DNA of 64,000 nt from Spartinivicinus poritis (lineage in GTDB: Bacteria > Pseudomonadota > Gammaproteobacteria > Pseudomonadales > Zooshikellaceae), in assembly GCF_028858535.1 (NCBI RefSeq), contig NZ_JAPMOU010000023.1:37137-101136 (forward strand). The letters are read 5' to 3'. Shown piece by piece: positions 44,460 to 52,383 of this stretch (positions are counted from its first letter, which is position 1; the number at the start of each line of letters is the position of its first letter). The position numbers and the translations under genes are program-made. Below the pieces are notes generated by a model, which worked only from the letters and a program-made list of their open reading frames with translations, did no database searches and was not told where the DNA came from.

Positions 44460-44768
44460 ATGGCAGAGCTTGATCAACAAGAGTTGCTGAAAGCGAAATT
44501 AAATCTTGAAACCTCAACCATTGTCTGGAAAGACTTGCAGCCTTTTTTTGCGGCAGGGCAGGTAATAGCGGTTACTGAAGCACTGGATTTAATTGAAGTT
44601 GCAGCGCAAGTATCTCAAGATAATAAAACTCAGGTTGAGACCTGGCTGGCTGAAGGGAAAATACATAAAGTCACTGATCAACAAGCCACGACTTGGTATG
44701 AAAATGACAGTACTTTATGGGCTGTAGTGGTGAGGCCTTGGGTGCTGGTGCAGGATAAGAAGAGTTAA
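44460..44768 (+). CDS. DUF2288-family protein
   Basis: 102 residues. Small acidic protein with the DUF2288 pattern: ELDQQELLKAKLNLETSTIVW, FFAAGQVIAVTEALDLIEVA, and LWAVVVRPWVLVQDKKS. Function unknown. The gene ends inside the left end of the MITE-like element and is preceded closely by the oxygenase gene. Confidence 0.82.
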   Translation: MAELDQQELLKAKLNLETSTIVWKDLQPFFAAGQVIAVTEALDLIEVAAQVSQDNKTQVETWLAEGKIHKVTDQQATTWYENDSTLWAVVVRPWVLVQDKKS

Positions 44769-45023
44769 AATTATACTCTAGTATTGCCCTTTTTTTCAAA
44801 GAGGCTATCGTGAAAGGGGGAATTAGAGCTATAGCACAATCCAGCTTCCCCCTTTGAAAAAGGGGGATTGAGGGGGATTTCATGAAAACCTTCTCAAATC
44901 TCTTTAAACAACCTGCTTGCCTAGTATGATTAAATAAAATCCCCCCTAGCCCCCCTTTTTTAAAGGGGGGATTAAAACTGCAGCACAATCAAACTTCTGC
45001 TTTCAAAGAGGGTATAATTTTAA
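44765..45023. repeat. MITE-like element between two convergent stop codons
   Basis: About 255 bp bounded by TTAAAATTATACTCT and AGAGGGTATAATTTTAA, inverted repeats differing by two bases. Inside, two direct copies of a GGGG-ATTA-A-CT--AGCACAATC--CTTC motif and two large C/G-rich hairpins (CCCCCTTTGAAAAAGGGGG and CCCCCCTTTTTTAAAGGGGGG). The stop codons of both flanking genes lie in its ends. Confidence 0.7.
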
Positions 45024-46438
45024 TCCAAAACAATAGTTAATTTTAAATCCCGATAGCCATCTGCAATAATGGTGACTACATTATTCCCACTCATAAATCG
45101 ATCCTGATTAAGAAGACGAATAACATTATTATTTATGGTATATTCGTAGTCCCAAAGTTGAGTAGCGCCAACTTTAATCCGCTGAATTTTTTCCAACCAG
45201 AAAGGCGCTTCGGTGCGAATGACAACATTACCAGTAGTGGCTTCAACTTCAACATCCACTGCTGGTGGGTCTACCGCAATAGCTTGATTAAATGCAACCG
45301 CTTCACCAAAATGGCCATCATTTAACATGAACTTTACTTGGTAGGGCCTGCCTAAATATTCATTGGGTTGAAGTGCTAAGAAAGCTTGGAAACTAAGGTA
45401 GTCGCCAACTACTTCGGCTTCCATTGCTTCGTATGTGTAATCTTCCCAGCTGTAAAACTGGGTTTGCCCGGCGGCTCTTACCATGGTTTTATCGGTACTT
45501 TCCCAGGCATCAATTATTTGAGTAACAGCCTGCGTTTCAAGCCCCAGCTTTTGTAAAATAAACGCATTACTGACTAAATCAAAATTAAATACCACAGCCG
45601 CATTCATAAAAGGACCTGATTCAGTCATTGTCGCTGGCTCATGGGTAACAGCGTCTTCGGTCACTGTAACAGGTACTTCTGGTAGAGAGTGTTGCCCACG
45701 GCGAAATTTCAGGGTTCTTTTGGCTGTTTTATAACCCCAGGCTTTGATGGTGATGGTGTGTAAACCGGGCGTACGAATGACATGTTCTTCAATAGTCACC
45801 AAATTAGAAATGACCCGGTAATCAGTATTAGTTAAAACCTTGTCATCAACCGTTACTTCATAAATTGGGTTGACAAAGCGATAGGAAAAATCTTTTAGTT
45901 TTAACCGCAGCGCTTCTCCAGTTACCGGTGTTCTCCCATTAGAGACATAAATGCGAGGTGCATTTTTTACGAGATGGATAGTAATAAAACGGGGTTGATA
46001 ACCATGGGCTCTTACAACTATTTTATGCTGGCCATTATAACCTGCTAAAGGGGCTGAAGACGCGTCAATAATAATTTTATTATCCTGCAAATGCCAATTA
46101 AGCTCTCTTTCTCGATTAGGGTTGCCCGAATCATCCGTTTTAGCCACTTTATAAATAGCGTTTTCCCATTCAGCATCTTGATCAAAAGTCACGACAACAT
46201 CTTGACCAAGTGGTGTGTTATCAGCAAAAAGATATTGAATATCAGCTTCGTCGGCTGTTAAATCAATATGGGTTTGCCAGGGATAGACCTTAACGTTGCC
46301 ATTTTCATCATAATAACGAGTGTGATATTCAAATACAGACATACGGAGGTAGCCGTATATTTCATGAGGGGCACTAAAGGCTACAGACTGACTGGTGAGT
46401 AATAAAAAAGCGATGAAATACTGTAGTTTGTTGATCAT
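45020..46438 (-). CDS. Secreted protein with haemoglobin-interacting-type (DUF1533/Shr HID-like) repeats
   Basis: About 472 residues from the ATG at 46438 (AGGGA upstream). Signal peptide MINKLQYFIAFLLLTSQSVA. The mature protein has several beta-sandwich repeats of HID type: YEVTVDDKVLTNTDYRVISN-like strands followed by GLHTITIKAWGYKTAKRTL, and similar units at the start and end (RIKVGATQLWDYEYTINNN, NNVVTIIADGYRDLKLTI). Such domains bind haemoglobin in streptococcal Shr. The Fur box upstream of the gene pair fits an iron-acquisition role. Haemoglobin binding is inferred. Confidence 0.65.
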   Translation of the reverse strand: MINKLQYFIAFLLLTSQSVAFSAPHEIYGYLRMSVFEYHTRYYDENGNVKVYPWQTHIDLTADEADIQYLFADNTPLGQDVVVTFDQDAEWENAIYKVAKTDDSGNPNRERELNWHLQDNKIIIDASSAPLAGYNGQHKIVVRAHGYQPRFITIHLVKNAPRIYVSNGRTPVTGEALRLKLKDFSYRFVNPIYEVTVDDKVLTNTDYRVISNLVTIEEHVIRTPGLHTITIKAWGYKTAKRTLKFRRGQHSLPEVPVTVTEDAVTHEPATMTESGPFMNAAVVFNFDLVSNAFILQKLGLETQAVTQIIDAWESTDKTMVRAAGQTQFYSWEDYTYEAMEAEVVGDYLSFQAFLALQPNEYLGRPYQVKFMLNDGHFGEAVAFNQAIAVDPPAVDVEVEATTGNVVIRTEAPFWLEKIQRIKVGATQLWDYEYTINNNVIRLLNQDRFMSGNNVVTIIADGYRDLKLTIVLD

Positions 46439-46448
46439 CTTAAGTCCC

Positions 46449-46883
46449 TTATAAGTCTTTAAATGTAAGTAATTGACGGATATCAATTTGTGGCCCGGTA
46501 ATTTCAAGCCATTTATCCCTTACATTATCAACTTCACATTTTAATACAGTGCCTGCGGTATTGACCTTCTGGAATACCACGGCTTCACCATTTAGGGAGA
46601 ACTGAACGCTTTTAGGTAATGGTTTTTTTAAGTGAATAACGGCAAATGCAGTGTGCTCTATATTAAGAATGCCAGAGCCATCAGCTACTAAATAGCCATC
46701 AGCCACTAAATATTCATCAGTAGCAAGATAGGAACTTGTGTCTTCCGATAAATTTTGTCGATACGCTTCATTTTGTACGACAAAGCTATTGTTTATTTGA
46801 GGGTTCGCATAAAGTGGCAAAGCGGTGATTGTGGACATAATGACTATTCCACTCTTTACCAGCAAGGGTTTAAGAAAGCTCAT
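46449..46883 (-). CDS. Secreted companion protein, unknown function
   Basis: 144 residues. Signal peptide ending LPLYA. A repeated YLATDEYLVADGYLVADG stretch follows, then a beta domain (FAVIHLKKPLPKSVQFSLNG) with a GTVLKCEVDN segment and an acidic end. It lies 10 bp upstream of the HID-type gene, so the two form one operon, probably Fur-controlled. Not recognised; perhaps a short relative of the HID repeats. Confidence 0.6.
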   Translation of the reverse strand: MSFLKPLLVKSGIVIMSTITALPLYANPQINNSFVVQNEAYRQNLSEDTSSYLATDEYLVADGYLVADGSGILNIEHTAFAVIHLKKPLPKSVQFSLNGEAVVFQKVNTAGTVLKCEVDNVRDKWLEITGPQIDIRQLLTFKDL

Positions 46884-47046
46884 TCTGACTCCTTTTCTGT
46901 TTGTTGTTAATTCCTGAAAGCATTAATTCTTGAAAATAAAGTAAGTAAGTGCTTATTTTGTTATTGTTGGGGGATATCTGCTAAATAAGCACAATAGTCC
47001 TTTAAATTCCTATGATAAAGCCTATGGGGTGAATCCATTTTTTCGC

Positions 47047-47065
47047 GACAATAATAATCATTATC
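47047..47065. promoter_or_regulatory. Fur box
   Basis: GACAATAATAATCATTATC agrees with the Fur consensus at 17 of 19 positions. It lies 164 bp before the minus-strand operon of secreted proteins and 125 bp before the plus-strand WGR-HEAT gene. The first is the more likely target. Confidence 0.8.
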
Positions 47066-47189
47066 ATTTATTTTGAAAACCATTTTCTTTGTTTGATGCA
47101 ATCCCTGCCTACAGGCTGTATTTGTTTTATACTAGGGCCTGTTAACAGGCCCTAGACTGCCAAGCAAATCATTGATAACTGGTTATTCT

Positions 47190-50100
47190 ATGAAGCTTTT
47201 GCGTAAGGAAACCTTGTACTACCAGCAAGGTAATTCTGACAAAGTATACGAAGTTGATTTGTGTGAATGTAACTCACTCAGTGCTGATCGTTATTTGGTT
47301 AACTTTCGTTATGGCAAGCGAGGTTCCCGGCTTCGAGAAGGAACGAAAACACCAAATCCAGTGAGCCTGACAGAAGCAGAAGAAATTTACACCAGTATTG
47401 TCGTCAATAAGCAAAATAAAGGTTATATCAGTCAGCAGCCTGACCAGGCTAATTCCACAGCGGGTTCGGTGCCAGGCACAACTCGTCAGCAACATATTTT
47501 AGTTAAGCTTAATGATAAGTCAGCTAAAGTGCGTACCAGAGCCATTTGGCGAATCGGTGAGCTGGGTTTAATTGAAGCAACTGACCAGCTCATTGAGCTA
47601 ATAGGCAAAGGTAAGCCTCGACAAGATTATTGTATTGCTTGGGCTTTAGGTCGTTTAGCAAACAATAAAGCCAATGATGTACTGCTACTGATGTGTCAGC
47701 ATAAAAATGAAGCAGTAGCACGTATTGCTAGAGAAGCCTGGTTACGCTGCATTGGCTCGGCTGAGCGGACTCAATACATAAGTAGTGTGATTGATGCACT
47801 ACCTGAACCTTTGCAAGCAAAGTGGGGTAGAGATCAGGGGCAAGCATTGGCTGACACACTGTTAACCGCTATTGGTCATCAAGGACAAAATACAAGTCTA
47901 TTGTTACCAGCCTATCAAATAGCCAGTAATAACCCAGTTTGGTACCAAGCATTATTACAGGCTATGGAAAGTCTTCCAATACAACCTAATTTTTTCAAGG
48001 CTTTTCGTCACCTGTTAAAAGCGGCTGAATTACGCCTAGACGGTAATATGCTGGGCGTACTGTTTAAACGAATGGATCAGACCCAGGCTTTTTTTCATGC
48101 TGAATATGGCAGGGGGTATTTACCGGGTAGTTGGAAATCAGTCAGTGTAGCCAGTGAAACGAAAAAAAGTGATAGCTGTTTAGCTTACTCCCAGCGAACG
48201 CGTGATTATTTACGCCGGCGTAGTATGCGGTTATTACGGCGTTTAGGTGAAGCTGATGATAGTCGTTATCTTGATGTTGCCGTCGGTGTATTGAATGCAA
48301 TAACAGATGCTGATACGCAAGACGAGCGTCGCTCAGAAGTATATCGCTGGTCTCAGGATGGGCGTTGGCAGCGAGAGCTGGTTGCGACTAAGTACTACGA
48401 TGGGTATGCCCCTTACTTGGCGTTTAATTTTGTTTTACATCATTATAGCCAGCAGTATGTGTTAGCGAGTAGTAAACGGGCTTGGCAACTGTTGTCTGAA
48501 CCTGGTGATATTGGTCAACCGGAGTCAATGACGGAAGCATTTCCAGAGCTTTGGGATCGACAGCCTGATCGATTATTCCAATTATTGCAAAATAATCGGT
48601 GTAATTTGGTTCATCAGTTTGCTGTGCGAGCGATTCAAAGACACCCTTTATTTTGTCAACAGGTTTTAATAGAAGACTGGTTGGGTCTGTTGTCATCGGT
48701 TTATCAGCCAACAGCTGCACTGGCTTTGCATTATATTATTGACCGGTTTGATATTAGCCAACCTGACTGGCGAGTGATATTAGGCTGTTTAAATGCTGCT
48801 ATTGTAGAAGCAAGAGAGCAAGCATTGGACTGGTTGGCTACTGTCAGACAGCCAGATTCAGCAATGTTGATTAAGCTGTGGGTTGTATTGATTACCAGTC
48901 CTTACCAGGAAGTACGACAGTGGGCAAAGCATCAGCAATATCAACTCCATCAGCTTGATGCAGCAACACTATTACCAGAATTGGTTACTGTGCTGAAAAA
49001 TATGGATGATGGATTGCTTACTCAAGTCGTCGATGATGTAAGCTGGCTATTATGTGAGAAACTAATAACGACCAGTCGTCAGTTGCCGATTAATTGGATA
49101 GAGCAGCTGGTTGCTTTCAAGCAGCCATCATTAAAATTATTGGGTGCTCACTTATTGGAAGTGAATAAAATTGGGTATGCTGAATTGCCTGGTCAGTTGT
49201 TACAGCAGATTGCTCAAGGAGATTCACTGGCATTAAAAGCCATGGGAGTGCGGCTGTTAAATAAAATGACTGATCATGAACTTCGTCAACAAGCAGCAGC
49301 TTTAATAGCCTATGTACAGTCTGGAGATGCTGTATTACGTCAAGCTGCGCTGCCATTATTATTGCGACTTACTCGGGCTGACCAGCGGTTCGCTGATAAC
49401 TTTATACAACAAATGCTGCCAGTACTATTTCAGTCTGAAGCGGTAGAAGGGCAGCATGATGATATAATCAGCTTATTATCCGAGCAACTGACATCAGCTA
49501 TTCAGCGGTTGAATAAAGACACCACCTGGCGCTTATTGCAGGCACGTTCAAGAGGTGCACAACGGTTGGGATGGGTTCTGTTTAAACACCACTTTGAGCA
49601 GTTTTCTGTTCGGCAATGGGCTGTTTTAGGCAATCATCCATTGGCAGGGGTTAGGCAGCAAGTGATTAATGCTTTCAATGAATACCCTGCCCGTATTAAA
49701 GCGGCTAAAGCGGATGCTTTACGTATTTTAGTGACTGAATGGGAAGACGTTCGGCAGTTTGCACTGGATTATTTTCGACACCAGTTTACAGCGACAGACT
49801 GGGAGCCTGAGTTATTAGTGCATTTAGTTGATCATGTCGAAGATGTTGTACAACAATTTGGACGCGAGTTAATTACGCAATATTTTACCCCAGAACTAGG
49901 CCCGCAACTATTAATGCAGCTTAGTCAACACCCTGCAGCCAATGTACAATTATTTGTCAGCCATTTTTTACAAGATTATGCAGCAGGCAACCCAGAGCGA
50001 ATTATCTCGCTTAGGCCTTATTTTCTGACTGTGCTGTCGCAAATTAACCGTGGCAGAGTAGCTAAAGACCGGGTATTTCAATTTTTAACTAAAGAGGCAC

Positions 50101-50276
50101 TAGCAAATGAGCGCGTTGCTGAAATGGTTGTTGAGCTATTTAATCACCTGTCTTTAACGGTGGTAATAGGAGATAAAGCGATAATGATTGAGGCATTGTT
50201 GCAGCTGCAATATCAGTATCCGCAACTAACTTCTGTTATTAAAACCTGCAATTTACCTCTGAGGTCGGTGGTATAA
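47190..50276 (+). CDS. WGR-domain and HEAT-repeat protein, retron-linked
   Basis: About 1028 residues from the ATG at 47190; a TTG at 47172 is possible. Residues 1-75 match the WGR domain (ETLYYQQGNSDKVYEVDL, LVNFRYGKRGSRL, AEEIYTSIVVNKQNKGY). Residues from about 100 to the end are alpha-helical repeats of HEAT/ARM type (KVRTRAIWRIGELG, EAVARIAREAWL and many similar later). No membrane segment. The SWIM gene starts 12 bp later and the RT gene follows after the RNA, so the three genes look like one unit. In retrons such a second protein would be the effector or its control. Confidence 0.82.
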   Translation: MKLLRKETLYYQQGNSDKVYEVDLCECNSLSADRYLVNFRYGKRGSRLREGTKTPNPVSLTEAEEIYTSIVVNKQNKGYISQQPDQANSTAGSVPGTTRQQHILVKLNDKSAKVRTRAIWRIGELGLIEATDQLIELIGKGKPRQDYCIAWALGRLANNKANDVLLLMCQHKNEAVARIAREAWLRCIGSAERTQYISSVIDALPEPLQAKWGRDQGQALADTLLTAIGHQGQNTSLLLPAYQIASNNPVWYQALLQAMESLPIQPNFFKAFRHLLKAAELRLDGNMLGVLFKRMDQTQAFFHAEYGRGYLPGSWKSVSVASETKKSDSCLAYSQRTRDYLRRRSMRLLRRLGEADDSRYLDVAVGVLNAITDADTQDERRSEVYRWSQDGRWQRELVATKYYDGYAPYLAFNFVLHHYSQQYVLASSKRAWQLLSEPGDIGQPESMTEAFPELWDRQPDRLFQLLQNNRCNLVHQFAVRAIQRHPLFCQQVLIEDWLGLLSSVYQPTAALALHYIIDRFDISQPDWRVILGCLNAAIVEAREQALDWLATVRQPDSAMLIKLWVVLITSPYQEVRQWAKHQQYQLHQLDAATLLPELVTVLKNMDDGLLTQVVDDVSWLLCEKLITTSRQLPINWIEQLVAFKQPSLKLLGAHLLEVNKIGYAELPGQLLQQIAQGDSLALKAMGVRLLNKMTDHELRQQAAALIAYVQSGDAVLRQAALPLLLRLTRADQRFADNFIQQMLPVLFQSEAVEGQHDDIISLLSEQLTSAIQRLNKDTTWRLLQARSRGAQRLGWVLFKHHFEQFSVRQWAVLGNHPLAGVRQQVINAFNEYPARIKAAKADALRILVTEWEDVRQFALDYFRHQFTATDWEPELLVHLVDHVEDVVQQFGRELITQYFTPELGPQLLMQLSQHPAANVQLFVSHFLQDYAAGNPERIISLRPYFLTVLSQINRGRVAKDRVFQFLTKEALANERVAEMVVELFNHLSLTVVIGDKAIMIEALLQLQYQYPQLTSVIKTCNLPLRSVV

Positions 50277-50288
50277 AGGAGTTGGGGT

Positions 50289-51926
50289 ATGGAGTTTAAT
50301 TACCGGTTTTTGGGTAGCTCAGCCATCAGCCATAGTGCGAATCAAAGTGAATTAAGCTTTGCACCAGACACTTTACGTGAGCCGACTTATTTTGTGGCAG
50401 AATTAGCTCAGCATTTGCCTTTTCGGGAAGCTATATCAGCACTAAATGCAGTCGTCGTGGCTGATCTCCGCTTTCAGCCTAAAGACCGCACCGAATACTT
50501 GGCCTGGTTAAAGCAACATGAGCAACGTTTATTGGCAGACTATTTGGTAGAGCAGCAAGTGGTTGATCGCCGTCTTGATGAGGTAAGAGCGGAACTGGCA
50601 GATGTTCGCAAGCAACAAAGTCAAGTGATGGCACCTTATTATAAAGCACAAAATACCTATTTTAAGTGGCTTTATAAGCATGACTTTGATGCCTGGTTTG
50701 TACTTGATCCAGTGATCACCGTTCATCCTGATCAAGTCATGTTTGAATGTTTCAGCCAGGATGAGTCTGCTTATGGCTGTTTAAGCTGTAATTATGAGGT
50801 ATTTAAAAATATTACTGACCAGGCTTATGGTACGACTAATATTGACTATTCTGCTGGGCTTTATAATGAGTTTCAAAAAATTCGTGATTATCGGAAAACA
50901 GAATTGCGGATAGAACCCGCTGGGTTTTCAGTTGCAACCTCTGGCTCTGAACAGTTTAAGGAAGAAAAAATTGATTTACCTGATAGCTGGGTGAGGGGTT
51001 TTTTACAAGTCAGTTCCGCAATGACGTTGCCTATGGTAGAAGCCGTATTACACCCAATGGATATTCATAATCTGCTGTTTCACCTTAAGCGAAAAAAAGA
51101 GCGGCATGGCCCACGGTCCTTACGCTTTCAACTATTACCAGGTAAACCTGTCAAGGTCATCATAGAACCCTGGGAGCAATCGATTACTTTTCATCGGTCA
51201 ATATTTCAGGGTACAGAAGAACGAGAAATTCGCATTTGGGGGAGGCGTCGATTATTAATGCTGGAACGACTGCTGCCCTATGCCAAGCAATTTAAAATGT
51301 GTTTGCTGGGTACTGGAATGCCATCATTTTTTATTGCTGATTTAGGCGACTTGCGCTTTACCTTAGGTTTATCTGGTTGGAGCAGCAATGACTGGTCGCG
51401 AATGGGTGAGTTTAATTTAATGACCAGTCGTGAAGAAGTCGATGCCGATACTCAAGCGACAGTATTTAAACAACTGCAAAAGAGTTGGTCGGCAAGTACT
51501 GATCAATTGGCAGTTAGTCTAAAGTTGGAACGCAGTATTATTATTAGTGCATTAAGTGCTTATAGTCAGGCTGGCCGAGTAGTTTATGATTTAGCATCAG
51601 ACGTTTATCGTTGCCGAGAATTAAGTCGAGAACCACTGCCTATCGATGCATTGCGATTTGCTAGCCCCCAAGAAGAAAAAGCACAACGCTTGTTAACGGC
51701 AGGTTTAGTAAAACTGAAACACCAAACACCTTATGCAGATGGTATTAAACTAGTTGGCCAGGTGAGAGATGATGGGAAGAAGCTGTCTGTTGAGTTGATT
51801 ATTGATAGTGATCGTCGTTTAACACAAGCAAGTTGTGAGTGTAGCCATTTTATACGCAATAGGCTGTATAAAGGACCCTGTGAGCATATGCTGGCATTAA
51901 GGCTACGAGCAGAGGCTGACATATAA
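50289..51926 (+). CDS. SWIM zinc-finger protein, retron-linked
   Basis: 545 residues. The C-terminal end has the SWIM pattern CxC...CxH (CECSHFIRNRLYKGPCEHM), near residue 530. The central part is rich in charged strands and helices (DLPDSWVRGFLQVSSAM, FHRSIFQGTEEREIRIWGRR); no enzyme motif recognised. Proteins of this kind pair with WGR-HEAT proteins elsewhere in bacteria. It starts 12 bp after the WGR-HEAT gene and ends about 90 bp before the retron RNA. Probably part of the effector module. Confidence 0.8.
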   Translation: MEFNYRFLGSSAISHSANQSELSFAPDTLREPTYFVAELAQHLPFREAISALNAVVVADLRFQPKDRTEYLAWLKQHEQRLLADYLVEQQVVDRRLDEVRAELADVRKQQSQVMAPYYKAQNTYFKWLYKHDFDAWFVLDPVITVHPDQVMFECFSQDESAYGCLSCNYEVFKNITDQAYGTTNIDYSAGLYNEFQKIRDYRKTELRIEPAGFSVATSGSEQFKEEKIDLPDSWVRGFLQVSSAMTLPMVEAVLHPMDIHNLLFHLKRKKERHGPRSLRFQLLPGKPVKVIIEPWEQSITFHRSIFQGTEEREIRIWGRRRLLMLERLLPYAKQFKMCLLGTGMPSFFIADLGDLRFTLGLSGWSSNDWSRMGEFNLMTSREEVDADTQATVFKQLQKSWSASTDQLAVSLKLERSIIISALSAYSQAGRVVYDLASDVYRCRELSREPLPIDALRFASPQEEKAQRLLTAGLVKLKHQTPYADGIKLVGQVRDDGKKLSVELIIDSDRRLTQASCECSHFIRNRLYKGPCEHMLALRLRAEADI

Positions 51927-52019
51927 AGCATGTATTTAATGAAAAATGAACTGATTATTAACGCTCGGTTTGCAAACAGGGTTTTGCGGCATCAGCAAAA
52001 GGTTGATAGACTAAATAAT

Positions 52020-52250
52020 TACTGTAGTGCGGTAGAGCAACTACCTTGCGTTATGGGCGGTGTATCGCCGTTCTTACTTAATGACAGCACACGCATCACT
52101 GGTTTGCTCTTAACTGTGCCGAATTATCACTACCATCACTATCCCGGTATGGCTTCCATGAAGCGGATGAGTGATGGTAGTGTAATTCGGCGTCGAGTTG
52201 AGCAACCCAGTCTTCAGGATTCTACGAAGGCTGCCTATCGCACTACAGTA
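52020..52250 (+). ncRNA. Retron msr-msd RNA
   Basis: The ends form the a1/a2 pair: TACTGTAGTGCG (52020-52031) and CGCACTACAGTA (52239-52250), perfect over 12 bp and extended by GTAG/CTAT to 16 with one G-U wobble. An AGC follows a1 (G52037 a plausible branch point). Then a short GGCG/CGCC hairpin (52056-52069). The msd is a large hairpin: base GGTTTGCTC with GAGCAACCC, then GCCGAATTA...CATCACT (52118-52140) with its complement 52170-52191, and a small GCTTC/GAAGC loop. It lies just before the RT gene, the usual retron order. RNA identity is inferred from structure. Confidence 0.87.
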
Positions 52251-52383
52251 CCCCCTCTAAAAATCCCTTCCTTTGGGGTATGTCACACTCTGTCTTATTT
52301 ATTATTACTGTTTATAACCTTTGTTTACGCTAGTTTGTTATTGTTAAATGCTAGAGTAAAAAGTTATTGCTGGAGTGCTTGTA

